DNA of 46,527 bases from a virus: positions 1 through 46,527 of IMG/VR virus record IMGVR_UViG_3300029787_000090. The stretch is one strand, 5' to 3'. Each line of letters starts with the position of its first letter. Position 1 is the first letter of the stretch. A model generated the notes under the pieces. The model was not told where the DNA came from, did no database searches, and saw only the letters and a program-made list of their open reading frames with translations. This document shows, in pieces, positions 13,918 through 21,510 of this stretch. The position numbers were made by a program, and so were the translations under genes.

Positions 13918-14705
13918 TTCCATCATATCTTAATCCAGAAGGAATTCATTGGACAGTGTATTTGGGGGAAACAGTTGGCTTGCCTAATGTTTGCGATATG
14001 GATTGTCCTACGTGCGTTGATGATTACTTCAGTTCAGATAACAATCTTGTTGTTGAAGATTTAAGAAATAAAAGAGCATCTAATTGGAAATTTCCAGAAG
14101 ATTGGGAATTTAAAGAAGATTGGAAATTATCTATAAAAAGATTTTTTTCAAAAAGAAAAGAAAGTATAATTAGTTTTGTGTTTACTGGTAGAGGTGATCC
14201 TTTATTTTATATACCTGTCATAAAGGCATATATGCAAGTGTACAGGGATTTAGGGATAAAAGGACATGGAGTTATAAACACTAGCGGTTCTTTGCTTACT
14301 AAAGATATGTTATTTTCTTTAAAAGATTTTGGCATAAATGAAATAGTAATAAATCCTTTAGCATCAAATTTTAATTCTTACGATAAGATTTCTTTAGTAA
14401 AAAAAGAAATGGATGTTTCTGTAGAGACTCCTCTTATACCGCATTGCAGAGATAAAATATTTTCTATGCTTCCAATAATAGAAAATATAGGAGTTAAGAA
14501 TTTAATTCTTTCATTTGCGGAACTCTATTCTACAAATGGCGTAAACAAAATGCATAGATATACAGGAGAATCTCCTGAAATAATAAAACAAAATGGCATG
14601 TCTTTTGTTGATGATAAAAAAATTGGAAAAGAAATTAAAGAAGAGGTTTTAAAAAAACGTTACTCTTATCCTGTGTACATTACAAAAGCAAATATTCTTA
14701 TATGA
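13914..14705 (+). CDS. Radical SAM enzyme
   Basis: The 263-residue protein carries the radical SAM signature C27-x3-C31-x2-C34 (VCDMDCPTC), which binds the 4Fe-4S cluster that cleaves S-adenosylmethionine. A GGE-like motif follows as FVFTGRGDPLF (about 88-98). A TIM-barrel pattern of strands and helices continues with HGVINTSGSLL, INEIVINPLA and VSVETPLIPH. It does not have the QueE-type C-x3-C-x2-C surroundings or an extra Cys-rich SPASM domain that I can see. It overlaps the second oxygenase by ATGA, so the two are probably co-translated. Substrate unknown; peptide or nucleotide modification are both possible. Confidence 0.8.
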   Translation: MIPSYLNPEGIHWTVYLGETVGLPNVCDMDCPTCVDDYFSSDNNLVVEDLRNKRASNWKFPEDWEFKEDWKLSIKRFFSKRKESIISFVFTGRGDPLFYIPVIKAYMQVYRDLGIKGHGVINTSGSLLTKDMLFSLKDFGINEIVINPLASNFNSYDKISLVKKEMDVSVETPLIPHCRDKIFSMLPIIENIGVKNLILSFAELYSTNGVNKMHRYTGESPEIIKQNGMSFVDDKKIGKEIKEEVLKKRYSYPVYITKANILI

Positions 14706-14730
14706 ATAGTTAATAACTTAGAGGTTTTAA

Positions 14731-15633
14731 ATGTCTATATCATCTTGGTCTGCAACTGGAGGAGGATGGGACGACCCACTTTTTTCTAGGGCTTGGGACG
14801 GCCCTGCTTTATCACCAGACAAGGGCGATCTAACATTAAGTTCTTCAGTACCCTTAATTAGTAGACAGTATTTTATATCTCCCGGCGTTGCTAATCTTGA
14901 GATATTGCAGTCTTATGAATGGGATCAATTAACCAGTGCGTGGAGAGATTCTGCGGGTTATTGGAATACCGGCCCTGTTCCTCAGATGGCTGTTGGGTCA
15001 GATGATTCTGTTGATAAAGCAGATTTAACATTTACTGCTTATTCTCCTGATATAGGGAGAATGTATAATTTTGTAATAACTGCGGCTACTCAAACTTTAA
15101 CAGGGTTTGCTCCAGTTGATGGTACTGGGTTTGTTATATCTCCAGATAATGCATCTATACAAATACTCCAAACATATAGTTGGGATGACTATGGAGGTAT
15201 TTGGTCTAATGCCGCTACAAACTGGAATGATGTAGCATTTGCTCCTAGTGCTGTAGAAACAGGTCAGAACCAACCGGACGCAGGTTCCTTATCTCTTACT
15301 GGATCTTCGCCTGATTTTGCTTTAGCGCAACTTTGGTACGTTCCTTCAGGAAGCATGTCCTTGACAGGGTTCTTGCCTCTGTCTACTACAGGGCATATAT
15401 TTACTCCAGATAAAGCAGATTTAACTGGTCTTGACTTTAACAGGTGGGATGATGCTTCTGGAGGTTGGTCTAGTAGTTCAGATACTTGGGCAACTGGAAC
15501 GCTTTTTCCAAGTGTTGGAGTCACTTATACCTTCACTATAGATTCAGCAGGAAACTTAGTCTTTGTTCCTTATGAACCGCAGTGGCCTTATGTTGGTGAT
15601 CCTAAATATGTTCCAGAAATAATAGTCATATAG
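14731..15633 (+). CDS. Structural protein with repeated W-x6-W-x6-W motifs
   Basis: The 300-residue product has three copies of Trp-Asp-x5-Trp-x6-Trp: W64/W71/W78, W151/W158/W165 and W239/W246/W253. The copies are 87 and 88 residues apart. A related pair, W6/W13, lies at the N terminus. Between them are beta-rich Ser/Thr/Gly segments with repeated ISPD/TPDKADLT themes. This looks like a modular beta fibre or decoration protein. It has a moderate ribosome binding site (TTAGAGG) and lies just before the head genes. I do not recognise the family. Confidence 0.7.
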   Translation: MSISSWSATGGGWDDPLFSRAWDGPALSPDKGDLTLSSSVPLISRQYFISPGVANLEILQSYEWDQLTSAWRDSAGYWNTGPVPQMAVGSDDSVDKADLTFTAYSPDIGRMYNFVITAATQTLTGFAPVDGTGFVISPDNASIQILQTYSWDDYGGIWSNAATNWNDVAFAPSAVETGQNQPDAGSLSLTGSSPDFALAQLWYVPSGSMSLTGFLPLSTTGHIFTPDKADLTGLDFNRWDDASGGWSSSSDTWATGTLFPSVGVTYTFTIDSAGNLVFVPYEPQWPYVGDPKYVPEIIVI

Positions 15634-15646
15634 TTTAATATACATT

Positions 15647-15799
15647 ATGGAAAATACAAAAAAAGAAAAAAAAATTAGCTGGTCTGAAGAGTGTTACAAA
15701 GCAGACCCATCTCTTAATGCTCCAAAGCCAATGTATGTATTTAATAATGGAAATAGAATTTTTTATTCTACAGAAAGAAAAGTCAAGGTAAAAAAATAA
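15647..15799 (+). CDS. 50-residue small protein
   Basis: The reading frame begins MENTKKEKKISWSEECYKADP and ends STERKVKVKK. It fills the space between the structural gene and the next one exactly and overlaps the following ATG by TAATG. The middle (KPMYVFNNGNRIFYS) is beta-like. Codon use resembles the A-rich genes on each side. I do not recognise a family. The clean overlap is the main evidence. Confidence 0.6.
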   Translation: MENTKKEKKISWSEECYKADPSLNAPKPMYVFNNGNRIFYSTERKVKVKK

Positions 15800-16131
15800 T
15801 GCATTTTGATGTTGAAAAATCTAGTATATTTAAAGCAACAGATCATACTTTAGCAAAAAATGTTGCAGAAAAATTAGAAGAAAAATATCCAGGATGGCTT
15901 TGGGCAGTTAATGTAATGGATGGAATTGTTGCCGTTAAGTCTATGAGACTTTCAGGTAACTGGGGATTTGTTCTTCATTCTGATAAAATAGATAATGATT
16001 ACAAAATGGTTGTTATGGCTGGAGGAGAAATACTAGAAAGATTTAGACAAAAAAGAGGAGAGTTTAATGATACTTTGTATAGTGATTTAAAAATGGATCA
16101 CAAAGGAAAGTTAAACGGAGAATATAGTTAA
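15799..16131 (+). CDS. Hypothetical head-proximal protein
   Basis: This 110-residue product has a compact alpha/beta pattern: helix (TLAKNVAEKLEEKYPG), strands (WLWAVNVMDGIVAVKS, GNWGFVLHS, YKMVVMAGG), and a basic C-terminal tail. Genes of this size and place, immediately upstream of the portal and overlapping it by one base (TAATG), occur in several marine podoviruses as conserved proteins of unknown function. It may help in portal or head assembly. No catalytic residues can be pointed to. Confidence 0.7.
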   Translation: MHFDVEKSSIFKATDHTLAKNVAEKLEEKYPGWLWAVNVMDGIVAVKSMRLSGNWGFVLHSDKIDNDYKMVVMAGGEILERFRQKRGEFNDTLYSDLKMDHKGKLNGEYS

Positions 16132-18314
16132 TGAGCAGAATTAAACCGCAGCCACCAACAGAAGGTTCAGAAAATGAATCTATTGAACAAATGGATAATA
16201 ACTCTGTTATAGGAGAAAATTTTTGGTTGCGTATTGCTCGTGAAGCTTATGATGAGTCTAGTGACTGGGTTGACTCAAATCTTAGAGAGCAGTGGGAAAA
16301 AAGTATATCTTTATTTAATAGCCAGCATCCTCCTGGCTCCAAGTATAATACAGGAGCTTACGAAAAAAGATCAAGATTTTTTAGGCCAAAAACTAGAACA
16401 GCAGTAAGAAATTTACAGTCAGCAATGGCTGTTGCTTTTTTTACAAATGAAGATGTTGTAAGTGTTCAGCCAAGAAATCCTAATGATATGGAGCAGGTTG
16501 CAGCAGCTTCTGTATCACAATCTATAATGCAATATAGATTAACTAATACAGTTCCTTGGTTTCAAACAATGTCTGCAGCTCTTCAAGACGCTGCTGTTCA
16601 GGGTGTTTGTGTAAGTCATCAATATTGGGATTACGAAGAGCAGGAAGAATCTTACATTAGTGTAGATAGCAAAAATAAAGCTATAATGGATGAAAATGGA
16701 AATCCTGTTTTGTCTACTCAAAAAACATCTATAAAAGATAAACCGGTTATTGATCTTATTTCTCCAGAAAATATTAGAATTGATCCAGCAGCTGATTGGC
16801 ATGATCCTATTGAAAGCAGTCCTTATATAATACACATTATTCCAATGTATATTCAAGATGTACAACAAAAAATTAAAGAAGGTGAATGGATTGATGTTCC
16901 TATTGGAGAGCTTTTAGCTGCTGATTCAGACGATAAAGACAACTCTACTAGATTAGTTAGAGACGAGCCAAGAGAAGATAGGCTTGATAATGAAGCTGGG
17001 TATGGAGAAACAGACTCTTATAAAATTGTATTTATACATAAAAATATTATTAAAAAAGAAGGCATAGATTGGTGTTATTTTACAGTTGGTACTGATGCAA
17101 TGCTTTCAACTCCCACGCCATTGCAAGAAGTATACCCGTGGCTTAGGAATGGAGAGCGCCCTTATGTTATGGGGTATACTAATGTAGAGTCTCATAGAAT
17201 TTATCCAGCAGGTACTGTAGAGTTAACGCAAGAGCTTCAGGCCGCTGCTAATGATATATGGAATCAAAGGTTTGATAATGTTCGTCTTGCAATGAACAAA
17301 AGATATCATATAAGAAGAGATAGAAACATTGATCTTGACGCTTTGTTTCGTTCTGTACCTGGCGGCGCGGTTGAGATGGATGATCCAGATGCTGATGTTA
17401 GGGTTATAGATACAAGAGATGTAACTGGTTCTGCATATGCTGAGCAAGACAGAATAAACATGGACTTTGATGAGTTGCAAGGAAACTTCTCAACCTCGAC
17501 GGTACAGGGTGCACGATCACTCAACGAGACCGTTGGTGGTATGTCTCTCATGGCAAGTAATAGTGGCACAGTTACTGAATATGTTTTGAGGACTTTTTCA
17601 GAGACATGGGTGGAGCGCGTACTTAAGCAGCTGATGCGGCTTGAACAATACTATGAAACTGATGCAGTTATACTTGAGCTGGCTGGAGATGCAGCTGCCC
17701 AAGTTAATGAAAAATACCAAGGGTCTGTAGATGATCTTTTAAAGTATGAAGTTCTTCTTAAAGTTAATGTAGGCATTAGCGCTACAGACCCATTAAGAAG
17801 AGTGCAAAATCTTGTGTCTGGTATCCAGATGCTTGGAGAACTTCCTGGCTTTGCTCAAAGTTTAAATGTTCCAGAAGTTGTTAAAGAAGTGTTTGGTCAG
17901 CTTGGATACAAAGATGGTGAAAGATTTGTTAAGATGGAAGAAGACCCACAGGTTGCAGAGCTTATGGCTCAAATGCAGGAGATGCAATCTTACATACAAG
18001 GCGAACAAGGAAAGCTTGATAACAGGGTTCGTATAGAAGAAATGAAACAGCAAGGCAACCTTGAAACAGCTAATATGAAGTATGGTGCTCAAATTAGAAT
18101 GAAAGAGATGGAAGGTCAGATTAAGAATCTTGATCTTCAACTTAAACAAGAAGATGTAGCTACAAGAAGGGCGGAATTAATGTTACAACGAGAGGCTTTG
18201 ATTAATCAAATAGCTGACGCTGAAATATCTAGGCAAGAAGAAATGGTTGCCGAGGGTGATGTTGGTGTTATGGCTAGAAATGATTACAATCAAATACCTT
18301 ATGCAGTAGGATAA
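16131..18314 (+). CDS. Portal protein
   Basis: This 727-residue protein forms the dodecameric gate at the capsid vertex through which DNA is pumped and ejected. The length and order (before scaffold and capsid) fit podovirus portals. Visible features include the clip/wing region (RSRFFRPKTRTAVRNLQSAMAVAFF, about 82-106), a central region with GYTNVESHRIYPAGTVELTQELQAAANDIWNQRFDNVR (characteristic of P22/T7-like portals), and a long coiled coil at 610-710 (QMQEMQSYIQGEQGKL onward) like the barrel helix of podovirus portals. The stretch 17480-17560 has a noticeably higher G+C content than the rest of the gene. Confidence 0.88.
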   Translation: MSRIKPQPPTEGSENESIEQMDNNSVIGENFWLRIAREAYDESSDWVDSNLREQWEKSISLFNSQHPPGSKYNTGAYEKRSRFFRPKTRTAVRNLQSAMAVAFFTNEDVVSVQPRNPNDMEQVAAASVSQSIMQYRLTNTVPWFQTMSAALQDAAVQGVCVSHQYWDYEEQEESYISVDSKNKAIMDENGNPVLSTQKTSIKDKPVIDLISPENIRIDPAADWHDPIESSPYIIHIIPMYIQDVQQKIKEGEWIDVPIGELLAADSDDKDNSTRLVRDEPREDRLDNEAGYGETDSYKIVFIHKNIIKKEGIDWCYFTVGTDAMLSTPTPLQEVYPWLRNGERPYVMGYTNVESHRIYPAGTVELTQELQAAANDIWNQRFDNVRLAMNKRYHIRRDRNIDLDALFRSVPGGAVEMDDPDADVRVIDTRDVTGSAYAEQDRINMDFDELQGNFSTSTVQGARSLNETVGGMSLMASNSGTVTEYVLRTFSETWVERVLKQLMRLEQYYETDAVILELAGDAAAQVNEKYQGSVDDLLKYEVLLKVNVGISATDPLRRVQNLVSGIQMLGELPGFAQSLNVPEVVKEVFGQLGYKDGERFVKMEEDPQVAELMAQMQEMQSYIQGEQGKLDNRVRIEEMKQQGNLETANMKYGAQIRMKEMEGQIKNLDLQLKQEDVATRRAELMLQREALINQIADAEISRQEEMVAEGDVGVMARNDYNQIPYAVG

Positions 18315-18315
18315 T

Positions 18316-18651
18316 ATGGAATATTATGATCCCCGTGAAATCGGGATTGATGATCTAGTAAAACGAATTAGAATAGGACACGCTACTAGAGATTTTTTAA
18401 ATACTTCTGTTGGGCAAACAATACTAAAAAAGGCTTTAGTTCAGTATAGACAAGGCATAGATAATTTAGAAAAGATTGGGCTCAATGGATTTAACGGCTC
18501 CCAAGAAGAGGAGCTAAAAGAGTACCGGAAGATTATTTCTGATCTCTCAACACCTTTAAAATCGCTTAAGTGGTTTGATAGCGTTATACAAGAAGGAGAC
18601 AATGCTGATAAGATTGCGAAATATAAATCTTCTGGTGATTTAGAACCATAA
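18316..18651 (+). CDS. Hypothetical head-module protein
   Basis: The 111-residue product is mostly alpha-helical (VKRIRIGHATRDFLNTSVGQTILKKALVQYRQGIDNLEKI and EEELKEYRKIISDL). It begins one base after the portal stop and is followed by the scaffold gene, so it is part of the head module. No motif of known function can be seen. Its helical, charged character fits an assembly helper or a minor head protein. Confidence 0.7.
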   Translation: MEYYDPREIGIDDLVKRIRIGHATRDFLNTSVGQTILKKALVQYRQGIDNLEKIGLNGFNGSQEEELKEYRKIISDLSTPLKSLKWFDSVIQEGDNADKIAKYKSSGDLEP

Positions 18652-18663
18652 GGAGATACTAAT

Positions 18664-19656
18664 ATGGAAAACGCTACCCAAGAGGATGCGTTAGAATCAG
18701 AAGATGTTGTAGTAACAGAAGAAGTAACGGAAACGCAAACCGAAGAAGATATAACCACCCCAGTCAACCCTCTTTCTGCTAGAGAAAAAGCTTTAGAAGA
18801 AATCTACAACAGGAGAAGGGAAGAAGAAGGTGTTGAAGATGTTCAAGAAGTTTTAGAAGATACTCCAGAAGCCCCGGTTTGGCATGATGGAGAAAAATGG
18901 CTTACAAAAATAAAGGTTAATGGCGAAGAAGTAGATGTTTCGTTTGATTCTTTAAAGTCTTCTCATCAAAAAGATAAAGCTTCTCAAGAAAAATTTCAAG
19001 CTGCTGCAGTAAAAGAGCGCGAGCTTTTGTATAGAGAGCAGCATTTACAAGAACAATTTGAACAATTAAAATCTCAACCATCTGGTCAGGACGTTGAGAA
19101 AAAGGAAGAAGTTAGTGATGTTGACGACATTGTCGAAAAATATCACGAAGCATTATTCCAAGATGACGCAGTGGAGGCTGCTAAATTACTCAGAACCTTG
19201 GCAAGTAGTGGGCGCGGAAACGCTACCCAGAACATACAAGAGGTTGTAAATCAAGCTATTGTATCTCATGAAGCAAGAAAAAAAGCAGAGCAAGAGCATA
19301 TTCAGAGAGCAGCTTATCAGGCTGAATTAGAAGATGCAGTTAAATCTTTTAATGAAGACTATCCCGATATTGCTGAGTCTGAAGAGCTTCGAGCGATTGC
19401 AGATAGGAAGACGATTACCCTGACGCAGGAGAATCCTGATTGGACACCGTCGCAGATTATCAATGCAGCTGCTGAGTATACTCGTGAGTGGGCTGGAATT
19501 AGTCTTGAATCAAATGGAAGGTTTAATCGCAAGAAAAAAATTGTGAGACAACCTAAATCAGTTAGAGCTTCAGCTAACAGTTCAAAAGAAAGTGTTCCTT
19601 TGACACCTTCTGAGATTGTTGCAGAAATGCGTAAAGCTAGAGGCCAAACTATATAA
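18664..19656 (+). CDS. Scaffold protein
   Basis: The 330-residue product is acidic and mostly helical with several coiled-coil segments (AREKALEEIYNRRREEEGVEDVQEV, REQHLQEQFEQLKSQ, RKKAEQEHIQRAAYQAELEDAVKSFN), and a basic C terminus (NRKKKIVRQPKS). This composition and its position directly before the major capsid gene are typical of internal scaffolds, which shape the procapsid and then leave it. The ribosome binding site is AGGAG before 18664. The identity comes from position and composition; scaffolds share little sequence. Confidence 0.85.
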   Translation: MENATQEDALESEDVVVTEEVTETQTEEDITTPVNPLSAREKALEEIYNRRREEEGVEDVQEVLEDTPEAPVWHDGEKWLTKIKVNGEEVDVSFDSLKSSHQKDKASQEKFQAAAVKERELLYREQHLQEQFEQLKSQPSGQDVEKKEEVSDVDDIVEKYHEALFQDDAVEAAKLLRTLASSGRGNATQNIQEVVNQAIVSHEARKKAEQEHIQRAAYQAELEDAVKSFNEDYPDIAESEELRAIADRKTITLTQENPDWTPSQIINAAAEYTREWAGISLESNGRFNRKKKIVRQPKSVRASANSSKESVPLTPSEIVAEMRKARGQTI

Positions 19657-19674
19657 CTCTTTTGGAGGTTAATT

Positions 19675-20640
19675 ATGGCTGGACAAGTATGGTCAGTTAA
19701 CACCTCTGGTGGTTATATGTATGCCGACAATCTGAGCCGCCTGCTTCGCATGGCAGTTCAGCCGATGGTAAAGTTCCGTCAGTTCTGCGATGTTAAAGAC
19801 GCAGCGCATCAGGGTCTTCACCGAGGCGATACATTCCACTGGAACGTGTACAGCGATGTTGCCACTCAGGGCACCACGCTGACTGAAACAAGTACGATCC
19901 CAGAAACCTCGTTCACTATTTCTCAGGGAACCATGACCATTACGGAAGCTGGTAACAGTGTGCCGTATACTGGTAAATTAGATGATCTCTCTGAGCAGCC
20001 TGTGGCCGAAGTTATCAGGAAAGTGCTGAAAAACGATGCTACTAAAGGATTCGATAATCTTGCTGCTGTGCAGTTTGACGCGTGTAAAGTTCGCGTTGTT
20101 CCTACTGCTGGTACGAGTACGACTTCTTTGGTAGTTACTGAAAATGGCGTATGTGCAGTCAACAATAACGTTGCTCTTGGAAAAGAACACGTTAAGTTGA
20201 TTGTAGACGAAATGAAAGAGCGTAACATCCCGGCTTATGCTGAAGATGATTATTACTCTATCTCACGTCCTTCAACGTACCGCACTCTTAAAAATGATCT
20301 GGAAGGAATCAAGCAGTATATTGATGCCGGTTTCCAGATGATCATGAACGGTGAGATTGGCCGTTATGAGGGTGTGCGTTTTGTTGAGCAGACGCATAAG
20401 GGTGCCGCAGCTCTCGGTACTGCATCAAGCGCATGGACCAACTCTAAGTCTGATTGGTGCCTGTTCTTTGGTGAAGATACCGTTGCTGAAGCAATCGCTG
20501 TTCCTGAAGAAATTCGCGGAAAAATTCCTGGCGACTTCGGAAGGGACCGTGGGATTGCGTGGTATTATTTGGGAGGTTTCGGCCTCGTTCACACACAAGC
20601 AGCCCAGTCACGCGTTGTGATGTGGGATAGCGCGGCTTAA
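19675..20640 (+). CDS. Major capsid protein, N4-gp56/P22-like
   Basis: This protein of 321 residues is the main shell protein. Features I recognise as the N4-gp56-type capsid family: ITEAGNSVPYTGKLDDLSEQPVAE (about 84-107), RKVLKNDATKGFDNLAAVQF, a central loop domain, and RGIAWYYLGGFGLVH near the C terminus. The gene is preceded by a strong ribosome binding site (GGAGG). It is richer in G+C than all its neighbours, with many C- or G-ended codons (CTG, CGC, ACC), as expected for the most highly expressed gene. Its place after the scaffold agrees. Confidence 0.92.
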   Translation: MAGQVWSVNTSGGYMYADNLSRLLRMAVQPMVKFRQFCDVKDAAHQGLHRGDTFHWNVYSDVATQGTTLTETSTIPETSFTISQGTMTITEAGNSVPYTGKLDDLSEQPVAEVIRKVLKNDATKGFDNLAAVQFDACKVRVVPTAGTSTTSLVVTENGVCAVNNNVALGKEHVKLIVDEMKERNIPAYAEDDYYSISRPSTYRTLKNDLEGIKQYIDAGFQMIMNGEIGRYEGVRFVEQTHKGAAALGTASSAWTNSKSDWCLFFGEDTVAEAIAVPEEIRGKIPGDFGRDRGIAWYYLGGFGLVHTQAAQSRVVMWDSAA

Positions 20641-20651
20641 GGAGACATATC

Positions 20652-21047
20652 ATGAGTTATAGCGATCCAAGAGCCTATATCTACCAGGATACGGTTGAAA
20701 CCGATTTCGGTGCTGGTACTGGAACTGCATGGAGCTTTAAAGGTCCTAGCGGAAAACAGGGTAGCCTGAAAAATATTGGTGTTCATGTAACAGAAACTTT
20801 TGCTGATGATTCTACTACTGGCAAAGTTTTGGTAGGTACTTCTTCTGACCCTAATGCTTATGGTCAGTTGGAAATTGCCGACACTACTGCAGCTACCAAT
20901 GTTTTCAACAACCAAGACGATACGAATGCAGTCATTTCTGATGCACTTCCTGCTGATACGCAAATTGAAGTTACTTATGTTCAGTGCGTTGATTCCGGTA
21001 CTGCCGCAGGAAAAGGCTATGCATATGTTGAAGTCGAATGGTACTAG
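20652..21047 (+). CDS. Capsid-associated structural protein
   Basis: The product is 131 residues and beta-rich, with a balanced Asp/Thr/Gly composition (TETFADDSTTGKVLVGTSSDP, DALPADTQIEVTYVQC). It follows the capsid gene by 11 bases with a ribosome binding site (AAGGAG). This position and the Ig-like or jelly-roll-like strand pattern suit a capsid decoration or minor head protein. I do not recognise a family name. Confidence 0.7.
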   Translation: MSYSDPRAYIYQDTVETDFGAGTGTAWSFKGPSGKQGSLKNIGVHVTETFADDSTTGKVLVGTSSDPNAYGQLEIADTTAATNVFNNQDDTNAVISDALPADTQIEVTYVQCVDSGTAAGKGYAYVEVEWY

Positions 21048-21055
21048 GAGGCAAT

Positions 21056-21229
21056 ATGAAAGACAGCGCAAGTGGTAAAATGCCCGATAACGGACTTTCT
21101 GAAAAGAAATCTTTTGCTAACGAATCTCCAGCTTCTATGGGGATGGACAGCAAAGGTCCTGACCAGAAGCCTATCGGCGTTGTAAAAGGTAGCGTCAATA
21201 CTTCTCACGGGAAGTTTGAAACTGCATAA
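21056..21229 (+). CDS. 57-residue small head-module protein
   Basis: The product is small and charged: MKDSASGKMPDNGLSEKKSFAN and a Gly/Lys-rich tail (KPIGVVKGSVNTSHGKF). The start is ATG 21056: a near-perfect ribosome binding site (AGGAGG, 21046-21051) sits just before it, which rules out the upstream start at 21038. It follows the capsid-associated gene, and a hairpin lies right after its stop. No family recognised. Confidence 0.7.
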   Translation: MKDSASGKMPDNGLSEKKSFANESPASMGMDSKGPDQKPIGVVKGSVNTSHGKFETA

Positions 21230-21236
21230 TTGAAGC

Positions 21237-21258
21237 GGGGGAGGGGCAACTCTCCCCC
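21237..21258 (+). terminator. Hairpin after the capsid genes, possible terminator
   Basis: A perfect 7-bp stem (GGGGGAG 21237-21243 with CTCCCCC 21252-21258) with an 8-base loop follows the stop at 21229 by eight bases. The following bases, AATTCATTT, are only partly U-rich, so it may act as a weak terminator or as a hairpin that protects capsid mRNA from 3' decay. This would help keep capsid expression above that of the genes downstream. Confidence 0.55.
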
Positions 21259-21278
21259 AATTCATTTAGGAGAACAAA

Positions 21279-21503
21279 ATGAATATTAACGTAATCACTG
21301 CTTACATTGGCGATAAAGTTGAAACTCCTTTAGAAGGATATGGTTCTACAGAACCAAAACAAAAAGGATACACTAGCGGAAGCCAGTTATTTGATGAGCG
21401 TTGTGAAATGTACAAAGCTGAACAGCCAAGGTCTAACAACGAAGCTAGGGTTAATGGCCGTATGGTTCGTTCTGGAATGTCTGTTTCAGGATGGAGCTAC
21501 TAA
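21279..21503 (+). CDS. Hypothetical small protein
   Basis: This 74-residue protein is polar, with many Gly, Ser and Glu and one Cys (LFDERCEMYKAEQPRS). A clear ribosome binding site (AGGAG, 21268-21272) precedes ATG 21279. It lies between the post-capsid hairpin and the glycosyltransferase. No domain is recognised, and it looks partly disordered. Confidence 0.65.
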   Translation: MNINVITAYIGDKVETPLEGYGSTEPKQKGYTSGSQLFDERCEMYKAEQPRSNNEARVNGRMVRSGMSVSGWSY

Positions 21504-21510
21504 CAAGTAA

